This document shows positions 40,119-52,019 of a stretch of 64,000 nt of DNA, piece after piece. How positions within the stretch are numbered: the stretch's first letter is position 1; every line of letters begins with the position of its first letter. Below the pieces are notes generated by a model, which saw only the letters and a list, made by a program, of their open reading frames with translations, was not told the origin of the DNA and searched no databases. The DNA comes from Burkholderiales bacterium (lineage in GTDB: Bacteria > Pseudomonadota > Gammaproteobacteria > Burkholderiales > WYBJ01): the NCBI GenBank assembly GCA_020848435.1, contig JADLAC010000054.1, positions 1-64,000 of the forward strand. The letters are read 5' to 3'. The position numbers were made by a program, and so were the translations under genes.

Positions 40119-40139
40119 GCCGATTTCGGCCAATCGTAC

Positions 40140-40216
40140 GGAGTGGTAGTTCAGTTGGTTAGAATACCGGCCTGTCACGCCGGGGGTCGCGGGTTCGAGT
40201 CCCGTCCACTCCGCCA
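40140..40216 (+). tRNA. tRNA-Asp (anticodon GUC)
   Basis: This 77-base gene has acceptor GGAGTGG/CCACTCC, anticodon GTC at 40174-40176, T loop TTCGAGT and an encoded CCA. It follows tRNA-Val by 21 bases. Confidence 0.97.
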
Positions 40217-40222
40217 ACTTCC

Positions 40223-40248
40223 ATAACGCCTGCATCGCCAGGCGTTAT
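40223..40248 (+). terminator. Hairpin terminator after tRNA-Val/tRNA-Asp
   Basis: A perfect 10-bp stem, ATAACGCCTG (40223-40232) with CAGGCGTTAT (40239-40248), lies seven bases after tRNA-Asp and nine before the ppiD start. The downstream T-run is weak, so termination may be partial and the stem could also sit in the ppiD leader. Confidence 0.6.
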
Positions 40249-40256
40249 TCGTATCC

Positions 40257-42152
40257 ATGTTCGATTGGGTTCAGAACAACAAGCGCGTCATCCAGGTCAT
40301 CCTGGCGCTGATCTTTCTCCCATTCGCGTTTTTCGGCATCGACAGCTATTTCCGGGGCGGCGAGCTGGGCGCGGAGGTGGCACGGGTCGGCGACTCGCGC
40401 ATTTCCCAGCAGGAGTATCAGCAGGCGCTGCGCGAGCGCCAGGATGCGATGCGCAGGATGCTCAACAATGCGCCGATCGATCAATCGGTGCTGGAATCGC
40501 CCGAGATGCGCTTCGCCGCGCTCGAGCAGTTGGTGCGCGAGCGGCTGCTGCTGTCGCAGGCGTTACGCAATGGCATCGCGGTCACGGACGAGCAGTTGCG
40601 CGACGTGATCATGAGCCAGGAGGCGTTTCGCCAAGACGGGAAATTTTCGCCCGAGCTGTACGAGACGTTTCTGCGCTCGCAGAACATGAACCAGCTCACC
40701 TTCGAGGCCAAGCTCAAGCGCGATCTGTTGCAGCAGCCGCTCATGGATGCATTCGGCCAGAGCGCATTCGTCTCAAACGCCGTGGTCGAGCGCATCATGC
40801 GCTTGTCGGAGCAAACGCGCGAGGTTTCGCTCGCGACCGTTCCGGCCGTGTCGTTCGTGGCCCAGGTGAGCGTGGATGATGCGGCGGTCAAGGCCTACTT
40901 CGACAGCCACGCGCGCGAATTCGAAGTGCCCGAGCAAGTGCGCCTGGAGTACGTCGTCTTATCGCTCGACAACCTTGCCGCTCATGTCGAAATCCCGGCG
41001 ACCGAAGTGCGCCAAGCCTACGAGCAGAATGCGGCGCGCTTCACCGCGCCCGAAGAACGCGATGCGAGCCACATCCTGATCCAGGTGAGCGCGGATGCCA
41101 CGGCGGAAGCCAAGGCGGCGGCGCGCGCAAAGACCGAGGCGCTGCTCGGCGAGATACGGGCCAAGCCCGAGAGCTTCGCCGACGTGGCGCGCAGCCACTC
41201 GCAGGATCCCGGTTCGGCGAAAGAAGGCGGAGCACTGGGCTTTCTCGTGCGCGGCTCGACCAGGAAGGCCTTCGACGACGCGCTGTTCGGGATGAAAGCC
41301 GGCGAAATCATCGGTCCGGTGCAGACCGAATTCGGCTATCACATCATTCGGCTCAATGCCATCCGCGGCGGGGGCACCAAGCCGTTCGACGAGGTGCGCG
41401 GCGCGATCGAGGCGGAGCTCAAACGCGCCCGGGCGCAAAAGCGCTATGCGGAGCTTGCGGAGCAGCTCAACAATATCGCTTACGAGCAGTCGGATAGCCT
41501 TCAGCCGGCCGCCGAAGCGCTGAAAGTCCCGGTGCAGCAAAGTCCTTGGATCACGCGCTCGCCGGTTCCGGGCTCGCCGCTGGGCAACGAGCGGCTGCTG
41601 AAGGCAGCCTTCGCCGATGATGTACTGAAGAACAAGCGCAACAGCGAAGTGGTCGAAGTCGCGCCCGGCACGTTGATCGCGGCGCGACTGCTCGAGCACA
41701 AGCCCGCGGCAAGCCGGCCGTTCGAGGAAGTGCGCGACGACATACGCAAACGCCTGGTGCACGAAGAGACGCGCAAGCGCGCTGTCGCGGAAGGCCGCGC
41801 CAAGCTGGAGAAGCTACGCAAAGGCGAAGAGGTAGGTGTCGCCTGGGGCAAGCCGTTGAGCGTGAGCCGCGGCGAGACGCACGGGCTGGCGGAACCCGTC
41901 GTGCGCGAGATCTTCCGCGCCGAAGCCGACAAGCTGCCGGCTTACGCGGGCGCTGAAGATCCCAAGCTTGGGTTCCAGTTGATCCGCGTTTCGCGCATCG
42001 CCGAGCCGACCGAGCTCAGCGCGGAAGCGCGCAAGGCGACCGCGGAGCAGCTCAAGCGCATGATCGCGCAGGAACAGCTCACAGACTATGTGAGCGCGAT
42101 GAAGCGGCGAGTCGAGGTGAAGGTCAAGCCCGACCTGATCGAGAAGAAGTAG
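40257..42152 (+). CDS. ppiD: Periplasmic folding chaperone PpiD (parvulin)
   Basis: This 631-residue protein is anchored in the inner membrane by residues 12-30 (VIQVILALIFLPFAFFGID) and acts in the periplasm on proteins leaving the Sec translocon. A SurA_N-like chaperone region follows (VGDSRISQQEYQQALRERQ). The parvulin domain spans about residues 270-366 (ASHILIQV, DPGSAKEGGALGF, FGYHIIRL), and a long C-terminal chaperone region completes it. The position after lon-hupB is conserved in Proteobacteria. Its TAG stop (42150-42152) directly abuts the fabI stop on the other strand. Confidence 0.96.
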   Translation: MFDWVQNNKRVIQVILALIFLPFAFFGIDSYFRGGELGAEVARVGDSRISQQEYQQALRERQDAMRRMLNNAPIDQSVLESPEMRFAALEQLVRERLLLSQALRNGIAVTDEQLRDVIMSQEAFRQDGKFSPELYETFLRSQNMNQLTFEAKLKRDLLQQPLMDAFGQSAFVSNAVVERIMRLSEQTREVSLATVPAVSFVAQVSVDDAAVKAYFDSHAREFEVPEQVRLEYVVLSLDNLAAHVEIPATEVRQAYEQNAARFTAPEERDASHILIQVSADATAEAKAAARAKTEALLGEIRAKPESFADVARSHSQDPGSAKEGGALGFLVRGSTRKAFDDALFGMKAGEIIGPVQTEFGYHIIRLNAIRGGGTKPFDEVRGAIEAELKRARAQKRYAELAEQLNNIAYEQSDSLQPAAEALKVPVQQSPWITRSPVPGSPLGNERLLKAAFADDVLKNKRNSEVVEVAPGTLIAARLLEHKPAASRPFEEVRDDIRKRLVHEETRKRAVAEGRAKLEKLRKGEEVGVAWGKPLSVSRGETHGLAEPVVREIFRAEADKLPAYAGAEDPKLGFQLIRVSRIAEPTELSAEARKATAEQLKRMIAQEQLTDYVSAMKRRVEVKVKPDLIEKK

Positions 42153-42935
42153 CTATTCCATTCCGGCCACGACGGTGTTGAAGCCGCCGTCGACATACAT
42201 CACCTCGCCGGTGATGCCCGCGGCCAGATCGCTCAGCAGGAAGGCGGCCGCGTTGCCAACGTCATCGATGGTCACGTTTCGCCGCAGCGGCGCATGCTCG
42301 GCGACGAAGCTGAAGATCTTGTTGAAACTGCCGATGCCGGCGGCGGCCAGGGTCTTGATCGGCCCCGCCGAAATGCCGTTGACGCGTATGCCGCGAGGAC
42401 CCAACCCGGCTGCCAGGTAACGTACCGATGCCTCCAGGCTGGCCTTGGCCATGCCCATGACGTTGTAATGGGGCACGGTGCGCACCGATCCGAGATAGGT
42501 GAGCGTGAGCAGGGCGGCCTTGCGCCCGCGCATCATGGGCAGAGCGGCCTTCGCCAGGGCGGGAAAGCTATACGCGCTCACCTCGTGTGCGATCCGGAAG
42601 GCGTCGCGCGAGAAGCCTTCCAGGACATCGCCGGACAAGGCCTCGCGCGGCGCGAACGCAATCGAATGGACCAGGCCGTCGAGGCCATCCCAGTGGCGGC
42701 CGCACTCGGTGAACAGCGCCGTGATCTGCTCGTCGCGCGTCACGTCACAGGCGAATACAAGATCCGAACCGAGCTCGGTGGCGAGCGCGACGACCCGATC
42801 CTTGACGTTCTCGGCTTGGTAAGTGAAAGCGAGCTCGGCGCCTTCGCGCGCGAGCGCGCGCGCGATGCCGAATGCGATCGAGCGGTTGCTCAGCAAGCCG
42901 CTGACCAGAAATCTCTTGCCGGCGAGGAACCCCAT
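42153..42935 (-). CDS. fabI: Enoyl-[acyl-carrier-protein] reductase FabI
   Basis: This 260-residue NADH-dependent enzyme carries out the last reduction in fatty acid elongation. It has the FabI-type cofactor motif [13 protein letters not shown] and the catalytic residues Y147, Y157 and K164 (Y-x6-K, one residue displaced from E. coli). [13 protein letters not shown] is the substrate-binding loop targeted by triclosan. ATG 42935 follows GGAGATTG. It is a biosynthetic gene, convergent with ppiD with no base between the stop codons. Confidence 0.97.
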   Translation of the reverse strand: MGFLAGKRFLVSGLLSNRSIAFGIARALAREGAELAFTYQAENVKDRVVALATELGSDLVFACDVTRDEQITALFTECGRHWDGLDGLVHSIAFAPREALSGDVLEGFSRDAFRIAHEVSAYSFPALAKAALPMMRGRKAALLTLTYLGSVRTVPHYNVMGMAKASLEASVRYLAAGLGPRGIRVNGISAGPIKTLAAAGIGSFNKIFSFVAEHAPLRRNVTIDDVGNAAAFLLSDLAAGITGEVMYVDGGFNTVVAGME

Positions 42936-43200
42936 CGGGACAATCTCCTATCGCTCTCAAAGTCGATGCGTAACGCTCGCTTCACTCGGGGTCACGCCTC
43001 GCCACGCACACTGATGCCCGCGACCCGGTGCGCTCGCACTCGGGAACGCGCCGCGCGATCCGCTTTCGCCCGGCGATGGCAGGCGGGCAGCGGATTGCCG
43101 GCGGGCTCGCGCGATTCGATGAGCGGCGCAGGTTGCCAAGCCGGCGCATTATAGCCGAGAGCCTCGAATTCGCCGGTGCGCAAAAGCGCTTGCCATTGGC

Positions 43201-43206
43201 TACAAT
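43201..43206 (+). promoter_or_regulatory. -10 element close to the solute-binding protein start
   Basis: TACAAT ends eight bases before ATG 43214. If used, transcription would begin at or next to the start codon, giving a nearly leaderless message; no ribosome site is visible in front of the ATG. No good -35 hexamer is seen. Confidence 0.35.
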
Positions 43207-43213
43207 CCTCGCC

Positions 43214-45412
43214 ATGACGGTCTTGTCCGCAGCCCTTCTCGCGCTCGTGCTGCTCACCGGCTGTGGCGAAACGCGCTGGAACGATCCCTACCCGGGCGCG
43301 GATCGCCAATCGAACACGCTGTACAGCGCGTTCATCGACCGCCCCAGGCATCTCGATCCCGCCCTTTCGTATGCCTCCGACGAATGGGATTTCATCAGCC
43401 AGATCTACGAGCCGCCGCTGCAATACCACTATCTCAAGCGGCCTTACCAGCTCATTGCGCAAAGCGCCGAAGCGCTCCCGGTAGTGCGCTACTATGCCAC
43501 CGACGGGCGAGCGCTCGGTGCCGAGGCCGCACCGGACCAGGTGGCTCAATCGGAATTCGAAATCCGCATTCGCCCCGGCATCCTCTATCAGCCCCATCCT
43601 GCTTTCGCCAAGGACGCGGCGGGCAAGGCGCTCTATCTCGCCTTGTCCGAGGCCGACATCGCCACGCGCTTCAAGCTGTCCGACTTCCCGCAAACCGGCA
43701 CGCGCGAGCTGACGGCCGAGGACTACATCTACCAGATCAAGCGGCTCGCCCATCCGCGCGCAACCTCGCCCGTCTTCGGTCACATCAGTGAGTACATCAT
43801 CGGCCTGAAGGAGCTCGCGACCGAGCTGCGCGCGGACAACGCCAAGCTGGTGGCGCAACACCGGGCACGCTACGGCAGCGTGGACAAGGGATTGCCGTGG
43901 TTGGACTTGCGCAACTACACCCTGGCGGGCGTCACCGCGGTTGATCGGTACACGTATCGCATTCGCATCAAGGGCAAGTATCCGCAGCTCGTCTATTGGC
44001 TCGCGATGCCGTTCTTCGCGCCGATTCCCTATGAGGCCGACCAGTTCTATGCCCAGCGCGGCATGAACGCGGGCCGCAATCTCACGCTCGACTGGTATCC
44101 GGTGGGCACCGGGCCGTACATGCTGACCGAGAACGACCCGAACGCGCGCATGGTGCTCAGCCGCAATCCGAATTTCCGCGGCGAAGCCTATCCCTCGGAG
44201 GGTGAACCGGGCGATGCCGCGGAGGGCTTGCTGCGCGACGCCGGCAAGACGATTCCGTTCATCGACCGCGTCGTGTTCAGCCGTGAGAAGGAAAGCATCC
44301 CCTATTGGAACAAGTTTCTGCAAGGATATTACGATCGCTCCGCGATCGCCTCCGACAATTTCGATCAGGCCGTGCAGCTCAACGTCGAAGGCCAGGCCAC
44401 GCTGACCCCAGAGATGGAGCGCAAGGGCATCAAGCTGCGTACTTCGGTGGCGACCAGCACCTACTACCTGGCGTTCAATTTTCTCGATGGGGTGGTGGGG
44501 GGATTGAGCGCGCGCGCGCGCAAGCTGCGCCAAGCGATCTCGATCGCCGTCGACTTCGAAGAGTTCATCAGTATTTTCGCCAACGGCCGCGGCATACCAG
44601 CCATGGGACCGATACCGCCGGGATTGTTCGGTTATCGCGATGGCGCGGCCGGCATCAATCCCGTGGTCTACGACTGGGTCGACGGTAAGCCGCGGCGCAA
44701 GTCCCTCGACGCGGCGCGCAAGCTGCTCGCCGAAGCCGGATACGTCGACGGGCGCGACAGCAAGACGGGACAGCCGCTGGTGCTGAGCCTCGACACGGTG
44801 GCGCGCGGCCCGGGCGACAGCTCACGGCTCGAATGGTATCGGCGCCAATTCGCCAAGCTCAACATCCAGCTCGAAATCCGCACGACCGACTGGAACCGCT
44901 TCCAGGAGAAAGTCCGCACCGGCAACACCCAGATCTTCTTCCTGGGCTGGAACGCCGACTATCCCGATCCCGAGAACTTCATGTTCCTGCTGAACGGAGC
45001 GCAGAGCCGCGCCAAGACGGGCGGCGAGAACACGGCGAACTACCACAATCCCGATTACGACCGCCTGTTCGAGCGCATGAAGAACCTCGACAACGGTCCG
45101 GAGCGCGAGGCCATCATCGACCAGATGTTGCGCATCGCGCGCGAGGATGCGCCCTGGGCGTGGGGCTACCACCCCAAGGATTACGGCCTGTCGCACCAAT
45201 GGGTCGCGAATTCCAAGCCCAACCAGATCGCGCGTAACGGCCTCAAGTATCAGCGCATCGATCCGTCGCTGCGCGAGCAGAAACGCAGTGCGTGGAATCA
45301 GCCCGTGCTCTGGCCGGTCGGGCTCGCACTGGTCGCGCTGGTCGCGTTGTCGCTGCCGGCATTTATCGGCTATCGCCGCCGGGAACGCATGGCAGGCCGG
45401 GTGCAGGCGTGA
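43214..45412 (+). CDS. Peptide ABC transporter substrate-binding lipoprotein
   Basis: This 732-residue protein belongs to the DppA/OppA (SBP_bac_5) family. A lipobox LTGC places the lipidated cysteine at C17. The mature part has DRPRHLDPALSYASDEWDFI, YEPPLQYHYLKRPYQ and VGTGPYMLTENDPNARMVLSRN split by family-typical loops. Unusually for this fold, the C-terminus has a second hydrophobic segment (about residues 694-715, VLWPVGLALVALVALSLPAF) followed by basic residues, so the protein may be fixed to the inner membrane at both ends. It is the first gene of the four-gene transporter; its stop overlaps the permease start. Confidence 0.92.
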   Translation: MTVLSAALLALVLLTGCGETRWNDPYPGADRQSNTLYSAFIDRPRHLDPALSYASDEWDFISQIYEPPLQYHYLKRPYQLIAQSAEALPVVRYYATDGRALGAEAAPDQVAQSEFEIRIRPGILYQPHPAFAKDAAGKALYLALSEADIATRFKLSDFPQTGTRELTAEDYIYQIKRLAHPRATSPVFGHISEYIIGLKELATELRADNAKLVAQHRARYGSVDKGLPWLDLRNYTLAGVTAVDRYTYRIRIKGKYPQLVYWLAMPFFAPIPYEADQFYAQRGMNAGRNLTLDWYPVGTGPYMLTENDPNARMVLSRNPNFRGEAYPSEGEPGDAAEGLLRDAGKTIPFIDRVVFSREKESIPYWNKFLQGYYDRSAIASDNFDQAVQLNVEGQATLTPEMERKGIKLRTSVATSTYYLAFNFLDGVVGGLSARARKLRQAISIAVDFEEFISIFANGRGIPAMGPIPPGLFGYRDGAAGINPVVYDWVDGKPRRKSLDAARKLLAEAGYVDGRDSKTGQPLVLSLDTVARGPGDSSRLEWYRRQFAKLNIQLEIRTTDWNRFQEKVRTGNTQIFFLGWNADYPDPENFMFLLNGAQSRAKTGGENTANYHNPDYDRLFERMKNLDNGPEREAIIDQMLRIAREDAPWAWGYHPKDYGLSHQWVANSKPNQIARNGLKYQRIDPSLREQKRSAWNQPVLWPVGLALVALVALSLPAFIGYRRRERMAGRVQA

Positions 45413-46386
45413 TCGCCTATATCGTGCGGCGCGTTCTGTATGCCCTCCCGATCCTGATCGGCGTCAACCTCATCACCTTCGCGCTGTTCTTCGTCGTCAA
45501 CACCCCGGACGACATGGCGCGCATGCAACTCGGCGCCAAGCGCGTCACGCCTCAGGCGATCGAACGCTGGAAAGTCGAGCGCGGTTACGATAAACCGCTG
45601 CTGTGGAATTCGGGCGCGAGCGGTTTGGAGCAACTGACCGACACCATCTTCTACGACAAGTCGGTCCGGTTGTTCGTGTTCGATTTCGGCAATGCGGACG
45701 ATGGCCGCGACATCGCCCATGAAATTCTCACCCGCATGGGCCCGAGTCTCGCGATCGCGTTGCCGGTGTTTCTTGTGGGCATCGCGGTCAATATCACCTT
45801 TGCGTTGATGATGGCTTTCTTCCGCGCATCGTATCTCGACCTCTGGGGTGTCGTCGTGTGCGTCGCGATGATGTCGATTTCCGGGCTGTTCTACATCATC
45901 GGCGGACAGTACCTGGTGAGCAAGCTGTGGCACCTGGTGCCCATCTCGGGCTTTGCCGGCGGTCCCGACGCGCTCAAGTTCGTCGTCCTGCCGGTGCTGA
46001 TCGGCGTAGTGGGCGGCATCGGCGCCGGTGCCCGCTGGTACCGCACGATATTCCTGGAGGAGATCGGCAAGGACTACGTGCGCACCGCGCGCGCAAAAGG
46101 AATGCGCGAGTCGGTCGTATTGTTTCGGCATGTGCTGAAGAACGGGCTCATTCCGATTCTGACCGGCGCGGTCGTCGTCCTTCCCAGCCTGTTCCTGGGC
46201 AGCCTGTTGATGGAATCCTTTTTCGGCATTCCCGGCTTGGGCAGCTACACGATCGACGCCATCCAGGCCCAGGACTTCGCGGTGGTGCGCTCGATGGTCT
46301 TCCTCGGTGCGGTGCTGTACATCATCGGTTTGTTGCTCACCGATATTTCGTACACGCTGGTCGATCCTCGCGTGCGGCTCGCCTAG
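45409..46386 (+). CDS. Peptide ABC transporter permease, OppB/YejB type
   Basis: This 325-residue inner-membrane protein has about six membrane segments. The N-terminal OppB-type helix starts IAYIVRRVLYALPILIGVN. The cytoplasmic EAA loop that contacts the ATPase is KDYVRTARAKGMRESVVLFRH, and the C-terminal helices include LMESFFGIPGLG. The start is GTG 45409, overlapping the solute-binding protein stop (GTGA). It forms the channel with the next permease. Confidence 0.94.
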   Translation: MIAYIVRRVLYALPILIGVNLITFALFFVVNTPDDMARMQLGAKRVTPQAIERWKVERGYDKPLLWNSGASGLEQLTDTIFYDKSVRLFVFDFGNADDGRDIAHEILTRMGPSLAIALPVFLVGIAVNITFALMMAFFRASYLDLWGVVVCVAMMSISGLFYIIGGQYLVSKLWHLVPISGFAGGPDALKFVVLPVLIGVVGGIGAGARWYRTIFLEEIGKDYVRTARAKGMRESVVLFRHVLKNGLIPILTGAVVVLPSLFLGSLLMESFFGIPGLGSYTIDAIQAQDFAVVRSMVFLGAVLYIIGLLLTDISYTLVDPRVRLA

Positions 46387-46389
46387 ACC

Positions 46390-47846
46390 ATGCTCTTCCA
46401 GCCCGTCATCCTCTGGACCGACGCGCTCGTATTCCTGCTGCTCGTCGCGTTGGCCGGGGTGGTGGTTTACGTGCGCCGGCACGAACACCTGCGCCAGCCC
46501 TGGCGGCGCGTCGCCCATAGCGCGACCGGAATGGCGGGCGCCGTGGTGCTCGCGTTCTTCGTGCTGGTCGGTGTGCTCGATTCGCTGCACTACCGCGCTC
46601 GCGCCGGCGGCGACTCGAGCCGAGGCAACGTCTACGCGGTGGAGATCACGAGCGTGCTGGACGCGCTGCTGCGCTCGCTCAAGGAGCGCCCGGAGAAGAC
46701 TTATTCGGCGCCGCTTGGCTACCAGCTCTATGCGCGCGAAACGGTGGAGTTGCCAGACGGCCGGCAAAGCCGCGAGTATCCGCGACTGCGCCATGGCGGC
46801 GCGCATCTCAAGGCGCCGCAGGACGAGTGGCGCCCGGATGTCGGCCGGCGTGCACTGGCCGGTGCCGCGATCGGCTTCGTGTTATGGGTCGTCGCGGCCA
46901 CCCTGGTGTCCGCGCACATCGCGCGCGCTACCGGGGAGGGTATCGATCGCGCGTGGCGTGCCTTGGCGCGAGGCGAGCTCGATATGCCATGGCGTGCCAT
47001 TCTCGCCACCCTGGGTGCACTCCTGGTGCTGGTCTGCGTCGCGGCGGCATTGGCCGGGAAGTACCACGTGCTCGGCACCAGCAAGGTCGGCGAGGACGTG
47101 CTCTACCAGGCACTCAAGAGCGTGCGCATTGCGCTCGTCATAGGTACGCTGACGACCCTGGTCATGCTGCCTTTCGCCATCCTGCTCGGCATCGGCGCGG
47201 GCTACTTCAAGGGCTGGGCGGACGACATCATCCAGTATCTGTACACGACCTTGAATTCGATTCCGGCGGTGCTGCTCATCGCCGCCGCCGTGCTGATGAT
47301 GCAGGTCTACATCGACACGCGCCCGCAAGCCTTTCCCACCTCGGTCGAGCGTGCCGACCTGCGCCTGCTCTTTCTGTGCGCGATCCTGGGCGTCACGAGC
47401 TGGACGGGGCTGTGCCGGCTGCTGCGCGGCGAGACGCTCAAGATTCGCGAGCTGGACTACATCCAGGCGGCGCAGGCGTTCGGCGTGAGCCACCTGCGCA
47501 TCATCACCCGCCATATCTTGCCGAACGTCATGCATATCGTGTTGATCGCGGTGGTGATGGAGTTCAGCAGCCTGGTGCTGGCCGAAGCGGTGCTGTCGTA
47601 TGTCGGTGTCGGAGTCGATCCCTCGATGATCAGCTTCGGCACCATGATCAACGCCGCCCGGCTGGAGATGGCGCGCGATCCCATGGTGTGGTGGTCGCTC
47701 GCTTCCGCCTTCGGCTTCATGTTCGCGTTGGTGCTCTCGGCCAATCTGTTCGCCGATGCCGTTCGCGATGCGTTCGATCCGCGCGTCGCGGTGATCAAGC
47801 CGTTCCGGCTGCGGCTCGCCGCGCTCGCTGCGGCCAAGGCGCCGGC

Positions 47847-47850
<4 letters not shown>
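46390..47850 (+). CDS. Peptide ABC transporter permease, OppC/YejE type, extended
   Basis: This 486-residue permease is far longer than OppC (about 300). Residues 1-230 hold four predicted membrane segments (near 8-28, 48-66, 153-173 and 203-222) and a soluble insert of about 85 residues. The OppC core follows, with ALKSVRIALVIGTLTTLVML, the EAA loop ELDYIQAAQAFGVSHLRIITRHILPN and VLSYVGVGVDP. An enlarged N-terminal region is also known in YejE of the microcin C/peptide transporter, so a YejABEF-like system is plausible. It begins three bases after the first permease and overlaps the ATPase start by ATGA. Confidence 0.93.
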
Positions 47851-49930
<2,080 letters not shown>

Positions 49931-49934
<4 letters not shown>

Positions 49935-51547
49935 TCGCGCCGCGCGGCGTAGGCCACCTGCGTGCGACCGGAAGCCGTGTGTTTCACCTTGGCGTTTGCT
50001 TTCGCCGCCGTCTTCACCGAGCTTGTACCCGCCGGTTTGGCGGAGGAGGCGCGCTGCGCCGCGGCCGGCGCGTTGCTCGCAAGCGTCTCCGCGATCGCGA
50101 GGGTTTGACCGATCAGAAGCTTGCCATTGCGAATGCCGTTACGGCTCGCGAGCTCGGACATGCTCACGCGGTAGCGTTGCGCGATCGCGGCGAGCGTCTC
50201 TCCCGCCTTGACCACGTGTTTCGAAACGGCGGCGTTGATGATTCGCTCGGCGATCGCGGGCGGCGTGAAACCCGCCGCTGCCGGATCTCCGCCCGCGCCA
50301 TCGTCGCTGTTGGGCACGAGGATGGTGAGCCCGCTCAAGCTGCGCAGCCGGGCGGGGATGCTGTTGATCTCCTTCAGCTTGGCGAGCGCGATGCCGAAAC
50401 GCTGCGCGATACGCTCCAGGCGATCGTCCTTGTTAAGGGTATAGGACTGCCAGGAGGTCAGCGCCTTGCCGTGCGTCGCCAGGTTGGTCTGGAAGCGCTC
50501 CGCGCGATCGGCAGGCAGCAGGATCGACTGAGGGACGTCGGCGCGGATGACCGGCCGATTGTGCGAGGGGTTCAGCGCCTGAAACTCCGCCAGCGGCATC
50601 TCGGCCAGCTTGGCCGCCAGGGTCACGTCGATGTGCCTGTCGGTATTCACCACCGAGAAGTACGGCTGATTCTCGATTTCAGCGAGCGCGATCCCGAATG
50701 CTTCCGGGCGTGCGATCAGGTTCTTCACCGCCATCAGTTTCGGGATGTAGTTGCGCGTCTCCGCCGGCATGTCGAGGCTCAAGTAGTCGCCGCGCATTCC
50801 GCGTGCTTCGTTGCGCTGTATCGCTCGTCCGACCGCGCCTTCGCCCCAGTTGTAGGAGGCGAGCGCAAGCTCCCACGAGCCGAACATCTCGTAGAGTTTT
50901 TCAAGATAATCCAGCGCGGCGCGCGTGGCGGCGAGCACGTCCCGGCGTTCGTCCTGCCACCAATTCTGCTTCAACCCGTAGGTCTTGCCCGTGGAGGGAA
51001 TGAACTGCCACATGCCGGAGGCATGAGCGGTCGAATAGGCGTTCGGGTTATAGGCGCTTTCGATCATCGGCAGGAGCGCGATCTCGCCCGGCATGCCGCG
51101 CTTTTCCACTTCCTCCACGACATAGAAGAGATAGCGCTCGCTGCGCTGGATCATGCGCGCCATGTAATCCGGGCGGGTCGCGTACCAGTTCTCCCAATCC
51201 TTTACCAGCGGCGAAGGCAACTCGGCCAAGGCAAAGGAGCCACGCAGGCGTGCCCACAGGCTCTTGGCGGAAGTCGATGCCGCAGGCGCGGCGTTGAAGG
51301 GGATATCGCCGAGCAGCACATGCGCGGAACCGGGATCGTCCTGCGCCTCGTGCAGCGGTAGATGCGGCCGCGGCAAAAGGAACTGGCGCGGCGCGGGACT
51401 TGCGGGCACCAGCGTCAAGGCTCTGACGTCGACGATTTCGGTTTCAGCTACGGGTTCGTCCGTAGCCATGCCCTGGCATGGAGCATGGCTTGCGACCATG
51501 GAAACGCAGAGCGCCATTGCGGCGCGAACGGCCGTCGTACGTTGCAT
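49931..51547 (-). CDS. mltD: Membrane-bound lytic murein transglycosylase D-like protein
   Basis: This 538-residue envelope enzyme cuts peptidoglycan glycan strands. A signal peptide occupies the first 25 residues. The SLT catalytic domain runs from about 120 to 260, with the catalytic glutamate E163 in LLPMIESAYNP and motifs SGMWQFIPSTGKTYGL and ALASYNWGEGAVGRAI. Two LysM-like modules follow (near 375-420 and 443-490; VVKAGETLAAIAQRYRVSMS is the clearest), then an Ala/Lys-rich tail. It has its own promoter at 51577-51605. A gloB gene, often next to mltD in Betaproteobacteria, is missing. Confidence 0.94.
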
Positions 51548-51576
51548 GCCACCCCCGGTAACGATCGTGCAGCCCG

Positions 51577-51605
51577 ATGGTAAAGAAACAAGTCAGTCGG
51601 GTCAA
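51577..51605 (-). promoter_or_regulatory. Sigma70 promoter of mltD
   Basis: On the minus strand TTGACC (51605-51600) and TACCAT (51582-51577) are separated by 17 bases. The predicted transcript start lies about 20 bases before the mltD ATG. Confidence 0.55.
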
Positions 51606-52019
51606 TGGTTTAGAATACGTATTTACAGTGCCGTCTTAGCAGTGCCGATGAGACCCCTTGTTCGTATCGAGGCGCGCTACGGAGCAGGCAGGCCATCGCG
51701 CCCGGAAAACATCTTCTTGCCCCAAGAGCGCGCCCGTGGGGCCGCGTGGCGTTCGCGCTCGCTGCCTCGGCTGATGCAGCCGGCCCGCAGCCAGCGCGCC
51801 GAGTGCGTGTAGCGTCCGCTTCAGGTCATGATAGGTGTCGGATGATCCGTCGAATGCGCGAAGTGACGGGGCAGCGCACGGCAATTCCCCGCTTCTGTTC
51901 TTCTCTCGCAATCGCGCGTAGGCTATGAGCAACGCGACCGTCTCTCCCTCGCGCAGGCCGACAGAGACCCGCACGCGTCATTTGATATTGGTCCAGAACT
52001 TTCGCCGGAAAGCACGTCG
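51606..52019. other. Gene-free stretch of about 410 bases
   Basis: No recognisable gene lies between mltD and the methyltransferase. Short frames on both strands show no domain. A palindrome AATACGTATT sits near 51612-51621. The region would be the usual place for gloB (hydroxyacylglutathione hydrolase), but no metallo-hydrolase THxHxDH motif is readable in any frame. Confidence 0.5.
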
